DNA from: Synergistales bacterium
GTDB lineage: Bacteria > Synergistota > Synergistia > Synergistales > Thermovirgaceae
Length of the DNA: 6,200 nucleotides
Assembly: GCA_018434645.1 (NCBI GenBank)
Contig: JAHDOX010000148.1
Location: 1-6,200, forward strand
Direction of reading: 5' to 3'
Below are positions 6,155 to 6,200 of the stretch, piece after piece. Position numbers and translations under genes: made by a program. Under the pieces are notes generated by a model. The model saw nothing but the letters and a program-made list of their open reading frames with translations. It made no database searches and had not been told where the DNA came from. Every line of letters starts with the position of its first letter. The stretch's first letter is position 1.

Positions 6155-6200
6155 CATGTTTTTTACCGTTTAAATTTTCTTGAAGCGGGATGTCTGATCT

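Noticed and set aside
6163..6198. Possible C-terminal tail of another - strand gene upstream of gltX (IRHPASRKFKR, stop at 6165-6163), or in another frame DQTSRFKKI with stop at 6172-6170
   Set aside because: Two frames are equally open over only 10-12 codons and neither peptide is recognisable, so no gene can be called. A neighbour ending about 23-30 nt before gltX remains possible.
1..6200. CRISPR array, insertion sequence, tRNA, rRNA or phage-like genes
   Set aside because: No spaced direct repeats, terminal inverted repeats, transposase motifs or cloverleaf-like segments were seen on either strand. All inverted repeats found are explained as terminators.

Overview
The window is bacterial accessory-metabolism DNA from what looks like a strict anaerobe. 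It holds the 3' end of a membrane-bound, energy-converting [NiFe] hydrogenase operon on the + strand, then a cytosolic L-asparaginase on the + strand, then a convergent glutamyl-tRNA synthetase gene on the - strand. Base composition is near balanced, Shine-Dalgarno sites are strong, genes are tightly packed, and terminators are of the bacterial rho-independent type. The gene content fits an amino-acid- or peptide-fermenting, H2-evolving bacterium. My best guess is Synergistota, with Thermotogota as an alternative, but this is an impression from protein style and not a database result.

Positions 3-3575: five consecutive genes in the order small subunit (only the last 38 codons), NuoC-like subunit, [NiFe] large subunit, NuoH-like membrane subunit, polyferredoxin subunit. 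This is the J-K-L-M-N order of the archaeal Mbh group 4 hydrogenases. Junctions are ATGA overlaps (J/K and L/M) or 11-12 nt gaps whose Shine-Dalgarno begins in the preceding stop codon (K/L and M/N), so this is one transcription unit with coupled translation. The large subunit keeps both CxxC motifs that bind Ni-Fe, so it is a real hydrogenase and not a complex I NuoD. Electrons from reduced ferredoxin would enter at N, pass through J to the Ni-Fe site in L and reduce protons. M, with antiporter subunits expected upstream of the window, would couple this to ion translocation. The unusual part is N: it carries four [4Fe-4S] motifs in two pairs separated by a low-complexity linker, where the usual subunit has two.

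Positions 3576-3645: a strong GC-rich hairpin with a short T run closes the operon, and the asparaginase ribosome binding site starts immediately after the T run. Positions 3646-4686 encode a type I-like asparaginase with a complete active site and no signal peptide.

Positions 4687-4825: a 139-nt convergent intergenic region with a perfect 14-bp hairpin and T6 that terminates asparaginase transcription. Its T run overlaps the gltX stop codon. Positions 4826-6139 (- strand) encode GltX from a GTG start. It has both catalytic signatures but appears to lack the segment of roughly 45 residues that normally carries the Cys/zinc-binding subdomain. The last 61 bases are its leader and perhaps the end of another upstream - strand gene.
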